A DNA stretch of 6,074 nucleotides from Phenylobacterium sp. (GTDB lineage: Bacteria > Pseudomonadota > Alphaproteobacteria > Caulobacterales > Caulobacteraceae). A program made the translations under genes and the position numbers. The DNA is taken from positions 1 to 6,074 of the forward strand of contig JAHUZY010000165.1 of the NCBI GenBank assembly GCA_019264505.1. The letters run 5' to 3'. Position 1 is the first letter of the stretch. Every line of letters begins with the position of its first letter. Of this stretch, positions 1 through 5,677 are shown piece by piece. The notes beneath the pieces are model-generated. The model was given only the letters and a program-made list of their open reading frames with translations. It searched no databases and had not been told where the DNA came from.

Positions 1-272
1 GCCTGGGTCGACTTGCCTTCGCCGGCCACGGTGACCGCCGTCAGCGTCATGGGGTGCTCGAAGGTGGCGGTGAACCAGTCGGGCGCCCCGTGGGTCATCT
101 CGCCCTCAGCCGGGCTGGTGACCACCCCGTGGGCGGCATGATCGCCGGGCTTGGCCGGCGCTGCGGCCATCGCCCCATGCCCGGCGTGAGGGTCCTGGGC
201 CAGGGCCGGGGCGGAGGTCAGCGCCAGAGCCAGCGCCAGGGCGGGCGCGAGGATCGACATCAGGGGTCGCAT
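1..272 (-). CDS. copC: CopC-like periplasmic copper-binding protein (3' end beyond the window)
   Basis: The reading frame starts with ATG at 272 and stays open for 90 codons to the left edge, so only the N-terminal part is visible. Residues 1-25 form a Sec signal peptide with a long Ala/Leu core and a likely ALA|QD cleavage site. A His/Met-containing linker follows (DPHAGHGAM near 27-35, then DHAAHG at 44-49). From about residue 51 comes a CopC-type beta-sandwich start: SPAEGEM (53-59), then FEHPMTLTAVTV (71-82). CopC proteins carry copper in the periplasm and often act with CopD. The canonical mature N-terminal His of CopC is absent here. The gene lies 14 bases after copB. Its Shine-Dalgarno AAGGAG overlaps the copB stop and sits 9 bases before ATG, which fixes this start over the ATG four codons later. 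Co-transcription with copAB is nearly certain. The CopC assignment is moderately sure because most of the domain is missing. Confidence 0.72.
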   Translation of the reverse strand, partial: MRPLMSILAPALALALALTSAPALAQDPHAGHGAMAAAPAKPGDHAAHGVVTSPAEGEMTHGAPDWFTATFEHPMTLTAVTVAGEGKSTQ

Positions 273-286
273 GTACAGGGGCTCCT

Positions 287-1243
287 TCAGAACCAGGCCC
301 GCAGGCCGATGACGATAGCGGTATGTTCGGTCGCACCGCCCGCCGCGCGGGTGCGGCTGGCCGTGCCCCCCAGGTCGCGGCTCCAGTCGACCCCCACATA
401 GGGGGCGAATTCCTTGGCGATCTCGTAGCGCAGGCGCAGGCCCGCCTCCACATGGGTCAGGCCGGCGCCGAGGCCAAGCTCGGGGGTGTCGGCGGCCGCG
501 GCCTCTACCTCGATCCGCGGCTGCAGGATCAGGCGCTGAGTGATCCGCTGGTCGTATTCGGCCTCCACCCGCGCGGTCAGGTCCCCCCGGCTCGACAGGA
601 AGGTCGCGGCGTCCACCTCCCACCAATAGGGCGCCAGCCCCTGGACCCCGACCACCAGGTGGGTGGGGTCTGGACCGTCCTCGGCGATGTCCTGGCGCAG
701 GCCCGCCTGCACATCCCAGAAGGGCGAGACCGCCCGGCTGTAGAGGGCCTGGACCTCGCCCTCGATCTCCCCGTCGGTGGAGACCTCGCCTTCGGACTTC
801 CACCAGAAGCGGTTGATGTCGCCGCCGGTCCAGCCGGCCACGTCCCACAGGCCAGCGGTCTCGCCGTCCTCGATCCGCGCTTCCAGCCGGTCGATGATCA
901 CGGCGGTGGCGCGCACGTCGCCATTCTCCCGAAGCAAGCCCTCCCGGGCGCGGGCCATCACAGCCTCGCCCCACAGGGCGTCGGCGGCGTGGGCGGGGCC
1001 TGAGCGCGCGGCCCGGGGCGGCGGCGGACGCCGCGGCCGTCCCGGATCATCGGCGCTGGTGGGCACGTCGGGCGGCCCGCTGACCGGAGTTCCCATGGCG
1101 TGCCCGGCGTGGGGGTCCGCGGCGGCGCCCATATCATGTCCAGCATGGGGATCAGGCTGCGCCGCCCCGTGGACGTGCTCCTGGGCGTGGGCCCCGCCGG
1201 CGGCAAGCGCCAGGGGGATCAGGGCGATGAGCAGGGCCTTCAT
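287..1243 (-). CDS. copB: Copper resistance protein CopB (outer-membrane beta-barrel)
   Basis: This 318-residue protein matches the CopB/PcoB family of outer-membrane copper resistance proteins. Residues 1-20 are a signal peptide (AHA|QE cleavage). Residues 21-51 form a His/Met-rich tail with DPHAGHDMG (31-39) and its repeat DPHAGHAMG (43-51). A Pro/Arg-rich linker (about 57-85) leads to the conserved part: ADALWGE near 87-93, FWWKSEGE (146-153), YWWEVDAATFLSSRG (206-220), then alternating beta-strand segments to a C-terminal RAWF. A terminal Phe is typical of outer-membrane barrels. The tail probably binds copper ions. In related systems CopB works with CopA in copper detoxification, perhaps as an efflux route. 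ATG at 1243 overlaps the copA stop by 4 bases (ATGA), with GGAG 7 bases upstream inside copA, so translation is probably coupled. The family call is firm, the transport role is inferred from relatives. Confidence 0.93.
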   Translation of the reverse strand: MKALLIALIPLALAAGGAHAQEHVHGAAQPDPHAGHDMGAAADPHAGHAMGTPVSGPPDVPTSADDPGRPRRPPPPRAARSGPAHAADALWGEAVMARAREGLLRENGDVRATAVIIDRLEARIEDGETAGLWDVAGWTGGDINRFWWKSEGEVSTDGEIEGEVQALYSRAVSPFWDVQAGLRQDIAEDGPDPTHLVVGVQGLAPYWWEVDAATFLSSRGDLTARVEAEYDQRITQRLILQPRIEVEAAAADTPELGLGAGLTHVEAGLRLRYEIAKEFAPYVGVDWSRDLGGTASRTRAAGGATEHTAIVIGLRAWF

Positions 1244-3000
1244 GCGGGCGCTCCGTCCAGGGGCCGCACGGTGACCACATTGAACATGCCCGCATGCATG
1301 TGCATCAGCATGTGGCAGTGGAAGGCCCAGTCGCCGGGCGCATCGGCGGTCAGGTCGAAGGTCACCTTAGAGCCTGGCGCCACATTGACCGTGTGCTTCA
1401 GGGGCTGATGTCCCGCAGGCCCGCCGGTCACCAGCTCGAAGAAGTGGCCATGCAGGTGGATGGGGTGGGCCATCATGGTGTCGTTGACCAGGGTCACCCG
1501 CACCCGCTCGTTGCGGGCGAAGGCTATGGGCTCGACGATCTCGGAGAACTTCCGGCCGTCGAAGCCCCACATGAACCGCTCCATATTGCCGGTCAGGTGG
1601 ATCTCCAGGGCCCGGGACGGCGGCCTCTGGTCCTTGTTGGGCGAAAGCGCCACAAGGTCGGTATAGACCAGCACCCGGTGCGGGACGTCCTCCAGCCCCA
1701 TGGGCCGCTCTCCCAGACGGTTGGCGGGGTCGGGCGAGATCATGTCCACCCCGACGCCCACCGCCATGGCGGCCGGCGCATTGTCGGGGTCACGCATGGC
1801 GTGGCCCCCGTGATTCATGCTCCCGTGGTCCATGGCCGCGCCATGGCCCATGGCGGCGTGATCCATGCCGTCCATGGCGCCCATGCCGCCCATTCCCATG
1901 TCGCGCATGGTGAGCGTCGGAACCTTGCGCAGGGGCGGGACCGCTGCGGTCATGCCCAGCCGCGGCGCGAGCGTCGCCCGCGCCAGGCCGGATCGATCCA
2001 CCGCCTCGGCCACCAGGGTGTAGGCCTGATCCTCAGTCGGCTGGACGATGACGTCATAGGTTTCGGCCACCGAGATCTGGAACTCATCGACCTCCACCGG
2101 CCGGACATTCTCGCCATCGGCGTTGACCACGCTCATCGCCAGGCCCGGAATCCGGACATTGAAGATCGACATGGCCGAGGCGTTGATGATCCGCAGCCGC
2201 ACCCGCTCGCCGGGCGAAAACAGGCCGGTCCAGTTCTCCGCGGGGCCATGGCCGTTGACCAGATAGGTGTAGGTGGTCCCGTTGACGTCGGCGATGTCCC
2301 GGGGGTCCATCCGCATGGCCCCCCACATGCGCCGTTCCTCCAGGCTCATCCCGTCCTCGCCGGAGATCAGGCCCGACAGGGTGGTGCGCGACCGGTTGAA
2401 ATAGCCGGGGCTCTTCTTCAGCCGGTCGAGGATCTCGTGGGGATGGAGGAAGCTCCAGTCGGCCAGGACCAGCACATGCTCGCGGTCATAGGCCACCGGA
2501 TCAGCGCCGGCCGGATCGATGACCAGAGGCCCGTAATGGCCCATCGCCTCCTGCAGATTGGAGTGCGAATGGTACCAGAAGGTGCCCGACTGGATGACCG
2601 GGAACTCGTACCGAAAGGTCTCGCCGGGCGCGATGCCGGGGAAGCTGATCCCGGGCACCCCGTCCATCTGGAAGGGCAGCAGCAGACCGTGCCAGTGGAT
2701 CGAGGTGTCCTCATCCAGGGTGTTGGTGACCGCCAGCCGTGCGGTCTGGCCTTCGCGCAGGCGGATCAGCGGGGCCGGCACGGTCCCGTTGACGGTGATC
2801 GCATGGCCGGTGCGCCCGCCAACCGTGAAGGGCGAATGGCCGACCCGCAGCTGGATGTCCGGACCGCTCAGCGTCTCAGGCCCGGCGCGCAAGCCCCCGG
2901 TCCCCGACTGCGCCCAGGCCGGCATGAGCCCCTGCAAGGCCAGAAGGCCTGCGCCCCCGCCCATGGCTCGCAGCAGCCGGCGTCGTTCGCGGTCGATCAT
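1240..3000 (-). CDS. copA: Copper resistance multicopper oxidase CopA (PcoA type)
   Basis: This 586-residue protein is a periplasmic multicopper oxidase of the CopA/PcoA family, which oxidises Cu(I) to the less toxic Cu(II). Residues 1-30 are a twin-arginine signal (RERRRLLRAM at 4-13, hydrophobic core, AWA|QS cleavage), as expected for a protein exported folded with copper. All four copper-ligand motifs are present: HWH (102-104), HSH (144-146), HPIHLHGH (512-519) and HCHMLMHMHAGM (561-572), with Cys562 and His567 as type 1 ligands and Met572 as the axial ligand. A Met/His-rich stretch (about 366-402, repeats of the MDHG and MGGM kind) precedes the third cupredoxin domain and probably binds copper. 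The length is normal for the family. The start is supported by AAAGGAG 9 bases upstream of ATG. It heads the copA-copB-copC operon and overlaps copB by 4 bases. No damage is seen. Confidence 0.96.
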   Translation of the reverse strand: MIDRERRRLLRAMGGGAGLLALQGLMPAWAQSGTGGLRAGPETLSGPDIQLRVGHSPFTVGGRTGHAITVNGTVPAPLIRLREGQTARLAVTNTLDEDTSIHWHGLLLPFQMDGVPGISFPGIAPGETFRYEFPVIQSGTFWYHSHSNLQEAMGHYGPLVIDPAGADPVAYDREHVLVLADWSFLHPHEILDRLKKSPGYFNRSRTTLSGLISGEDGMSLEERRMWGAMRMDPRDIADVNGTTYTYLVNGHGPAENWTGLFSPGERVRLRIINASAMSIFNVRIPGLAMSVVNADGENVRPVEVDEFQISVAETYDVIVQPTEDQAYTLVAEAVDRSGLARATLAPRLGMTAAVPPLRKVPTLTMRDMGMGGMGAMDGMDHAAMGHGAAMDHGSMNHGGHAMRDPDNAPAAMAVGVGVDMISPDPANRLGERPMGLEDVPHRVLVYTDLVALSPNKDQRPPSRALEIHLTGNMERFMWGFDGRKFSEIVEPIAFARNERVRVTLVNDTMMAHPIHLHGHFFELVTGGPAGHQPLKHTVNVAPGSKVTFDLTADAPGDWAFHCHMLMHMHAGMFNVVTVRPLDGAPA

Positions 3001-3035
3001 CGGGGCGGACTCCTTTGAGCTTCAGACGTCGACCG

Positions 3036-3069
3036 CCTTCTTGCCCTAGGGACCATGGTACGGAGTCAA
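3036..3069 (-). promoter_or_regulatory. Candidate copA promoter with MerR-family-like dyad
   Basis: Reading the minus strand, TTGACT at 3069-3064 is a good -35 hexamer. It begins a dyad centred on CCATGG (3053-3058). The left arm ACTCCGTACCA (3066-3056) and right arm TGGTCCCTAGG (3055-3045) are complementary at 7 of 11 positions. TTGACTCCGTAC is the same left half as the classical MerR mercury operator as I remember it, and MerR-family promoters have a 19-20 base spacer. At that spacing the -10 would be GCAAGA or CAAGAA, which is weak. The site ends about 36 bases before the copA start. Metal control is an inference, and no regulator gene is in the window. Confidence 0.3.
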
Positions 3070-3077
3070 GGGCGTCC

Positions 3078-3512
3078 TCAGCCGCCCTCGGCCTCCCCCT
3101 CCCCCTCGCCGCCGGCCATGGCGGCGATCTGAGCCTCCAGGGCGCGCCGGGTTTCCGGCGAGCAGTCGGAGATGTTCGTCGTGGCCCCCGAGGACGCCGG
3201 CGCGCTGAGCAGGTCTTCGACCACGCTCTCGGCGGCGGCGCGCAGCATGGGCTCCTCGATGCCGGCGACGCCGATCCGGGCGAGGGCTCCGGCGTCCACA
3301 TCGGCCCAGCCACAGGTCGCCGCAGCCTGCCGCAGGGTCTGGGCGGCCCGCAGCCCCTGGCTGAGCTCCGGATTGGCCGCCTCCACCGCCGCCCAGGCGG
3401 CGTTGCGGCTGACCTGACCGAGGTCAGCCTCCCCGCAGGCGGTCAGGGCCAGGGCGCAGAGCGAGAACACCGCGGCGGGTCGCGCCAGGGCGGGGTGACT
3501 CTTGGTGGTCAT
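3078..3512 (-). CDS. Uncharacterised lipoprotein next to the copper operon
   Basis: I do not recognise this 144-residue protein. It has a clear lipoprotein signal: a basic start (MTTKSH), a hydrophobic core (13-24) and a lipobox LTAC with Cys26 as the lipidated residue. The following GEAD gives Gly at +2 rather than the Asp that retains lipoproteins in the inner membrane, so outer-membrane sorting is likely. The mature part is Ala-rich and looks helical (about 35-100). It has two further Cys, at 67 (TCGWADVD) and 117 (SDCSPE), which could form a disulfide. It ends in a Gly/Glu-rich acidic tail (134-144). ATG at 3512 is preceded by GGGAG at an 11-base distance, a modest ribosome binding site. 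It lies 30 bases after the zinc-ribbon gene and 77 bases before copA on the same strand, so it may share a transcript with either. A copper role is only suggested by position. Confidence 0.75.
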   Translation of the reverse strand: MTTKSHPALARPAAVFSLCALALTACGEADLGQVSRNAAWAAVEAANPELSQGLRAAQTLRQAAATCGWADVDAGALARIGVAGIEEPMLRAAAESVVEDLLSAPASSGATTNISDCSPETRRALEAQIAAMAGGEGEGEAEGG

Positions 3513-3542
3513 CTGAGGCAGGCTCCCGAAATCCTCGTCCGG

Positions 3543-3887
3543 TCAGTCGAAGATGTCGAAGATCGAGGGGCGCTTCTTGTAGCGGGGGCCGTAGCCATAC
3601 TCGCCCCGCTCCCCGCGCTCGCCATATTCGCCGCGCTCGCCCCGTTCCCCATAGCCGCCGGCCCAGGGCTGCGGCGGAGGCTGGTGCGGGGGCGGGCCGC
3701 CATAGGGCGCTGCGCCGGGCGGAGGCGGCGATGGCGCGGCGCTCTGGGCGGCGGATTCCATCAGCTTTTCCAGTTCACCCCGGTCCAGCCAGACGCCGCG
3801 GCAGGTGGGGCACATATCGAACTGGACGCCGGCGCGGTCCACCGTCTGCATGGCGCTGTTGTCGTTGGGGCATAGGAGCAGGGGCAT
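3543..3887 (-). CDS. TFIIB-type zinc-ribbon protein (zf-TFIIB family)
   Basis: This 114-residue protein has an N-terminal zf-TFIIB-like zinc ribbon: LCPND (5-9), then MCPTCRGVWLDRGELEKL (25-42), the family's hallmark. Cys6, Cys26 and Cys29 are obvious metal ligands. The usual second Cys of the first knuckle (CPxC) is Asp9 here, a variant I believe is common in this family. A Pro/Gly-rich linker (52-78) leads to two copies of YGERGERGE (79-96), and the C-terminus is basic then acidic (KKRPSIFDIFD, 104-114). The function of these small bacterial proteins is unknown. The frame is open further upstream to 4112, but ATG at 3887 is the right start: AAGGA lies 7 bases before it and homology-like sequence begins there, while the upstream extension is low-quality Arg/Pro/Ser sequence. 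It is probably cytoplasmic and the first gene of this minus-strand run. Confidence 0.85.
   Translation of the reverse strand: MPLLLCPNDNSAMQTVDRAGVQFDMCPTCRGVWLDRGELEKLMESAAQSAAPSPPPPGAAPYGGPPPHQPPPQPWAGGYGERGERGEYGERGERGEYGYGPRYKKRPSIFDIFD
3595..3659 (-). repeat. 27-base tandem repeat inside the zinc-ribbon gene
   Basis: Two 27-base units (3595-3621 and 3622-3648) and a partial third (from 3649, beginning CCATAGCCGCC) lie head to tail. The second unit differs from the first by a few third-position changes. On the coding strand they give the protein repeat YGERGERGE, followed by YG. Because the unit is a multiple of three, copy-number change would lengthen or shorten the protein without a frameshift. 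Confidence 0.75.
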
Positions 3888-4125
3888 GGAGGCTTCCTTC
3901 TGAACAACGGAGGCCGATGGCGTTGACGGACCCTTCGACCTCACGTGGCGACGTGATGCGTCCGACATCGTGCGCCGACCAGGGTCGACGTCACCAGAGG
4001 GGCCCGGTCCGCAGGCCCAAGATGGGGGCCAGGCCAGCCCCCGGCAAGGGTCCCGTCCAACCCCTTGCGACTTGATCCTGGGTCGCCAGATTGGACCTGC
4101 TGACCTGGCCAAAGGAGCCGCCCCC
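3888..4125. other. Divergent intergenic region
   Basis: This 238-base gap separates two divergently transcribed genes, so it should hold a promoter for each. I see no convincing sigma-70 pair on either strand. On the plus strand TTGCGA (4065-4070) with AGATTG 17 bases later is the least bad candidate. A perfect inverted repeat lies at 3941-3956, and a direct repeat GACCTG (4094-4099 and 4102-4107) lies just before the ribosome binding site of the downstream hydroxylase gene. No RNA gene or small coding region is supported. Confidence 0.5.
3941..3956. promoter_or_regulatory. Perfect inverted repeat, candidate operator
   Basis: TCACGT, a 4-base spacer GGCG, then ACGTGA: six paired bases on each side with no mismatch. 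It lies 54 bases upstream of the zinc-ribbon gene start, a plausible place for a regulator to control that gene, and 170 bases upstream of the hydroxylase gene. It could also arise by chance or form a small hairpin. No regulator family is assigned. Confidence 0.3.
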
Positions 4126-4788
4126 GTGATCCTGTTGCCCGCCGTCCTGTCCCCCGATCAGGCCCGCCAGATCCGCGAGGATCTGTCCGCCGCCCCGTTC
4201 CGCGACGGTCGGGCCACGGCCGGCGCCGCCGCAGCCCCGGTGAAGGACAACCAGCAGGCCCGCGGCGATGATCCGACCGTGATCACCCTGGCTCGCCAGG
4301 TGCGTCTGGCGCTGGAGGCCCACCCGATCATGCGTCGGCTGGCGAGACCGGTCCGCTGGTCGAACCTGATCTTCTCCCGCTATGGCGAGGGACAGCACTA
4401 CGGCCTGCACGCCGACAACGCCGGCATGAGCGACGAGCACGGCTGGCCCCTGCGCACCGACCTCAGCTTCACCCTCTTTCTCTCAGAGCCAGAGACCTAT
4501 GAGGGCGGCGACCTGATGATCGAGGACTTGGCCGGCGAGCGGGCCTTCCGCCTCCCGGCCGGCGCCGCCATCCTCTATCCCACCGGCCGCCTGCACCGGG
4601 TGGCGCCGGTGACGGCGGGCGAGCGGCTGGCCTGCGTCGGCTGGGTGCAGAGCCTGATCCGCAATCCCGACCAGCGCGAGGCTCTCTACGACCTCGAACA
4701 GGTGCGCGACACCCTCCCCCCTGGCGAGGCGGCCCTGCGCCTGGACAAGACCATCGGCGCCCTGCTGCGCATGTGGGGCGAGGCGTGA
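4126..4788 (+). CDS. PKHD-type Fe(II)/2-oxoglutarate hydroxylase (PiuC/YbiX family)
   Basis: This 220-residue protein belongs to the 2-oxoglutarate/Fe(II) dioxygenases of the PiuC/YbiX type, which use O2 and 2-oxoglutarate to hydroxylate an unknown substrate. The iron triad is visible as His95 and Asp97 (HAD) and His157 (LHRV), and Arg167 (GERLAC) is placed to bind 2-oxoglutarate. Family signatures also include FRDGRATAG (25-33), VKDNQQ (39-44), LRTDLSFTLFLS (109-120), GGDLMIED (127-134), LPAGAAILYP (143-152) and WVQSLIRN (173-180). Its length fits the family. The start is GTG at 4126, with AAAGGAG 8 bases upstream. The frame is open back to 3970, but that extension does not resemble the family, whose members begin with a short hydrophobic strand as here. 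Relatives often sit beside TonB-dependent iron receptors, but none is seen in this window. It may be transcribed alone. Confidence 0.92.
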   Translation: MILLPAVLSPDQARQIREDLSAAPFRDGRATAGAAAAPVKDNQQARGDDPTVITLARQVRLALEAHPIMRRLARPVRWSNLIFSRYGEGQHYGLHADNAGMSDEHGWPLRTDLSFTLFLSEPETYEGGDLMIEDLAGERAFRLPAGAAILYPTGRLHRVAPVTAGERLACVGWVQSLIRNPDQREALYDLEQVRDTLPPGEAALRLDKTIGALLRMWGEA

Positions 4789-4885
4789 GGCCGGCCCGCC
4801 TTAACGCCACGGCACACATTGGCTTCGCCGCCAAAAGCTGACACCTGTCCTGATCGCCACCGCGCCAGCCACTCAGAGACTCTCC

Positions 4886-5563
4886 ATGCAGTTTGATGAC
4901 GTCATCCTCGGTCGCCGCAGCATCCGCGGCTACAAGCCCGACCCGGTTCCCAAGGAACTGATCGAGGAGATCCTGACCCTGGCCATGCGCGCGCCGTCGT
5001 CCATGAACACCCAGCCGTGGAACTTCTACGTCATCACCGGCGAGCCCCTGGACCGCATCCGGGCCGGCAATACCGAGCGCATGGTGGCCGGGGTGCCGCA
5101 GTCGCGGGAGTTCCGCACCGGCCAGGCCTTCGAGGGCCAGCATCGCGACCGTCAGGTGGGGGTGGCCAAGCAGCTGTTCGCCGCCATGGGCATCGCCCGG
5201 GACGACAAGGAGATGCGCCAGGACTGGGTGCTGCGCGGCTTCCGCCAGTTCGATGCGCCGGTTTGCATCATCGTCACCTATGACCGGGTCCTGGACGGTA
5301 GCGACGACACCCCCTTCGACTGCGGCGCGGTGACGACCGCGCTCGTCAACGCCGCCTGGTCCCGGGGCCTGGGCGCGGTGATCAACAGCCAGGGCATCAT
5401 GCAGTCGCCGGTGGTGCGCGAACACGCCGGCATCGCTGAGGACCAGGTCATCATGAAGAGCATTGCGCTGGGTTGGCCCGACGAGACCTTCCCGGCCAAC
5501 GCCGTGGAGTCGGAGCGCAAACCCGAGGCCGAGGCCGCCACCTTCGTCGGGTTCGGCGACTAA
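4886..5563 (+). CDS. Nitroreductase family FMN-dependent oxidoreductase
   Basis: This 225-residue protein is a nitroreductase-family flavoenzyme. Such enzymes bind FMN as dimers and use NAD(P)H to reduce nitroaromatics, quinones or similar compounds in the cytoplasm. The N-terminal FMN phosphate-binding motif is RRSIRGYKPDPVP (10-22). It is followed by APSSMNTQPWNFYVITG (36-52), FDCGAVTTALVNAAWSRGLGAV (144-165) with its flavin-side GLGAV, and a C-terminal GWPDE (196-200). The length is typical. The natural substrate cannot be read from sequence; relatives are often annotated as nitrobenzoate-type reductases. ATG at 4886 begins the conserved region and the sequence before it is not protein-like. 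There is no good Shine-Dalgarno: the upstream bases are AGAGACTCTCC. The gene is 97 bases downstream of the hydroxylase gene, so it may have its own promoter, though I could not see one. Confidence 0.93.
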   Translation: MQFDDVILGRRSIRGYKPDPVPKELIEEILTLAMRAPSSMNTQPWNFYVITGEPLDRIRAGNTERMVAGVPQSREFRTGQAFEGQHRDRQVGVAKQLFAAMGIARDDKEMRQDWVLRGFRQFDAPVCIIVTYDRVLDGSDDTPFDCGAVTTALVNAAWSRGLGAVINSQGIMQSPVVREHAGIAEDQVIMKSIALGWPDETFPANAVESERKPEAEAATFVGFGD

Positions 5564-5594
5564 CCGCACGCCAGAACGCCTCTCTCTGCGCGCA

Positions 5595-5616
5595 GGTGCG
5601 GGAACTTTTTCGCACC
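5595..5616 (+). terminator. Possible hairpin after the nitroreductase gene
   Basis: GGTGCG (5595-5600) and CGCACC (5611-5616) pair perfectly around the 10-base loop GGAACTTTTT. It begins 32 bases after the nitroreductase stop, so it could end that transcript. The T-run lies in the loop rather than after the stem, so this is not a standard intrinsic terminator. It could instead be an operator for the dehydrogenase gene downstream. Confidence 0.25.
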
Positions 5617-5649
5617 AGCATGAAACGCCAATGGGTCTTCGAACGCTCT

Positions 5650-5661
5650 AGCTTGGAAGCT
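5650..5661 (+). repeat. Short inverted repeat beside the dehydrogenase ribosome binding site
   Basis: AGCTT, spacer GG, then AAGCT is a perfect 5-base inverted repeat that abuts the GGAGG ribosome binding site at 5662-5666. It may be a binding site or chance. A hairpin with such a tight loop would be strained unless the inner pair opens. Confidence 0.25.
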
Positions 5662-5677
5662 GGAGGGAGACCGGGTC

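Noticed and set aside
323..1003. Open frame of 226 codons on the plus strand, opposite copB
   Set aside because: No recognisable domain, and copB has a signal peptide, conserved motifs and a proper ribosome binding site.
1000..1080. Possible frameshift in copB giving the Pro/Arg-rich linker
   Set aside because: The frame carries conserved CopB sequence on the C-terminal side and a signal peptide with metal tail on the N-terminal side without interruption, and Pro-rich linkers are usual in this family.
1294..3018. Long open frame of 574 codons on the plus strand, opposite copA
   Set aside because: It is a mirror of a GC-rich gene: the product is full of His, Gly, Arg and Pro with no domain or signal. 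copA on the other strand has every expected catalytic motif.
3069..3088. AGGGCG / CGCCCT hairpin around the lipoprotein stop as a terminator
   Set aside because: Only six paired bases, no T-tract after it, and it overlaps the candidate copA -35 hexamer.
3888..4112. N-terminal extension of the zinc-ribbon protein
   Set aside because: The added residues look like translated intergenic sequence, and a good ribosome binding site precedes the internal ATG at 3887.
3970..4125. N-terminal extension of the hydroxylase from ATG 3970
   Set aside because: The extension is Pro/Gly/Gln-rich and unlike the family; GTG at 4126 has a strong AAAGGAG at the right distance.
4819..4834. TTGGC / GCCAA hairpin between the hydroxylase and nitroreductase as a terminator
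   Set aside because: A 5-base stem with no T-tract on either strand; likely chance.
4469..5569. Open frame of 366 codons on the minus strand, opposite the nitroreductase
   Set aside because: Its composition is typical of antisense reading of a GC-rich gene (Arg/Gly/Ala/Pro) and it overlaps two well-supported genes.
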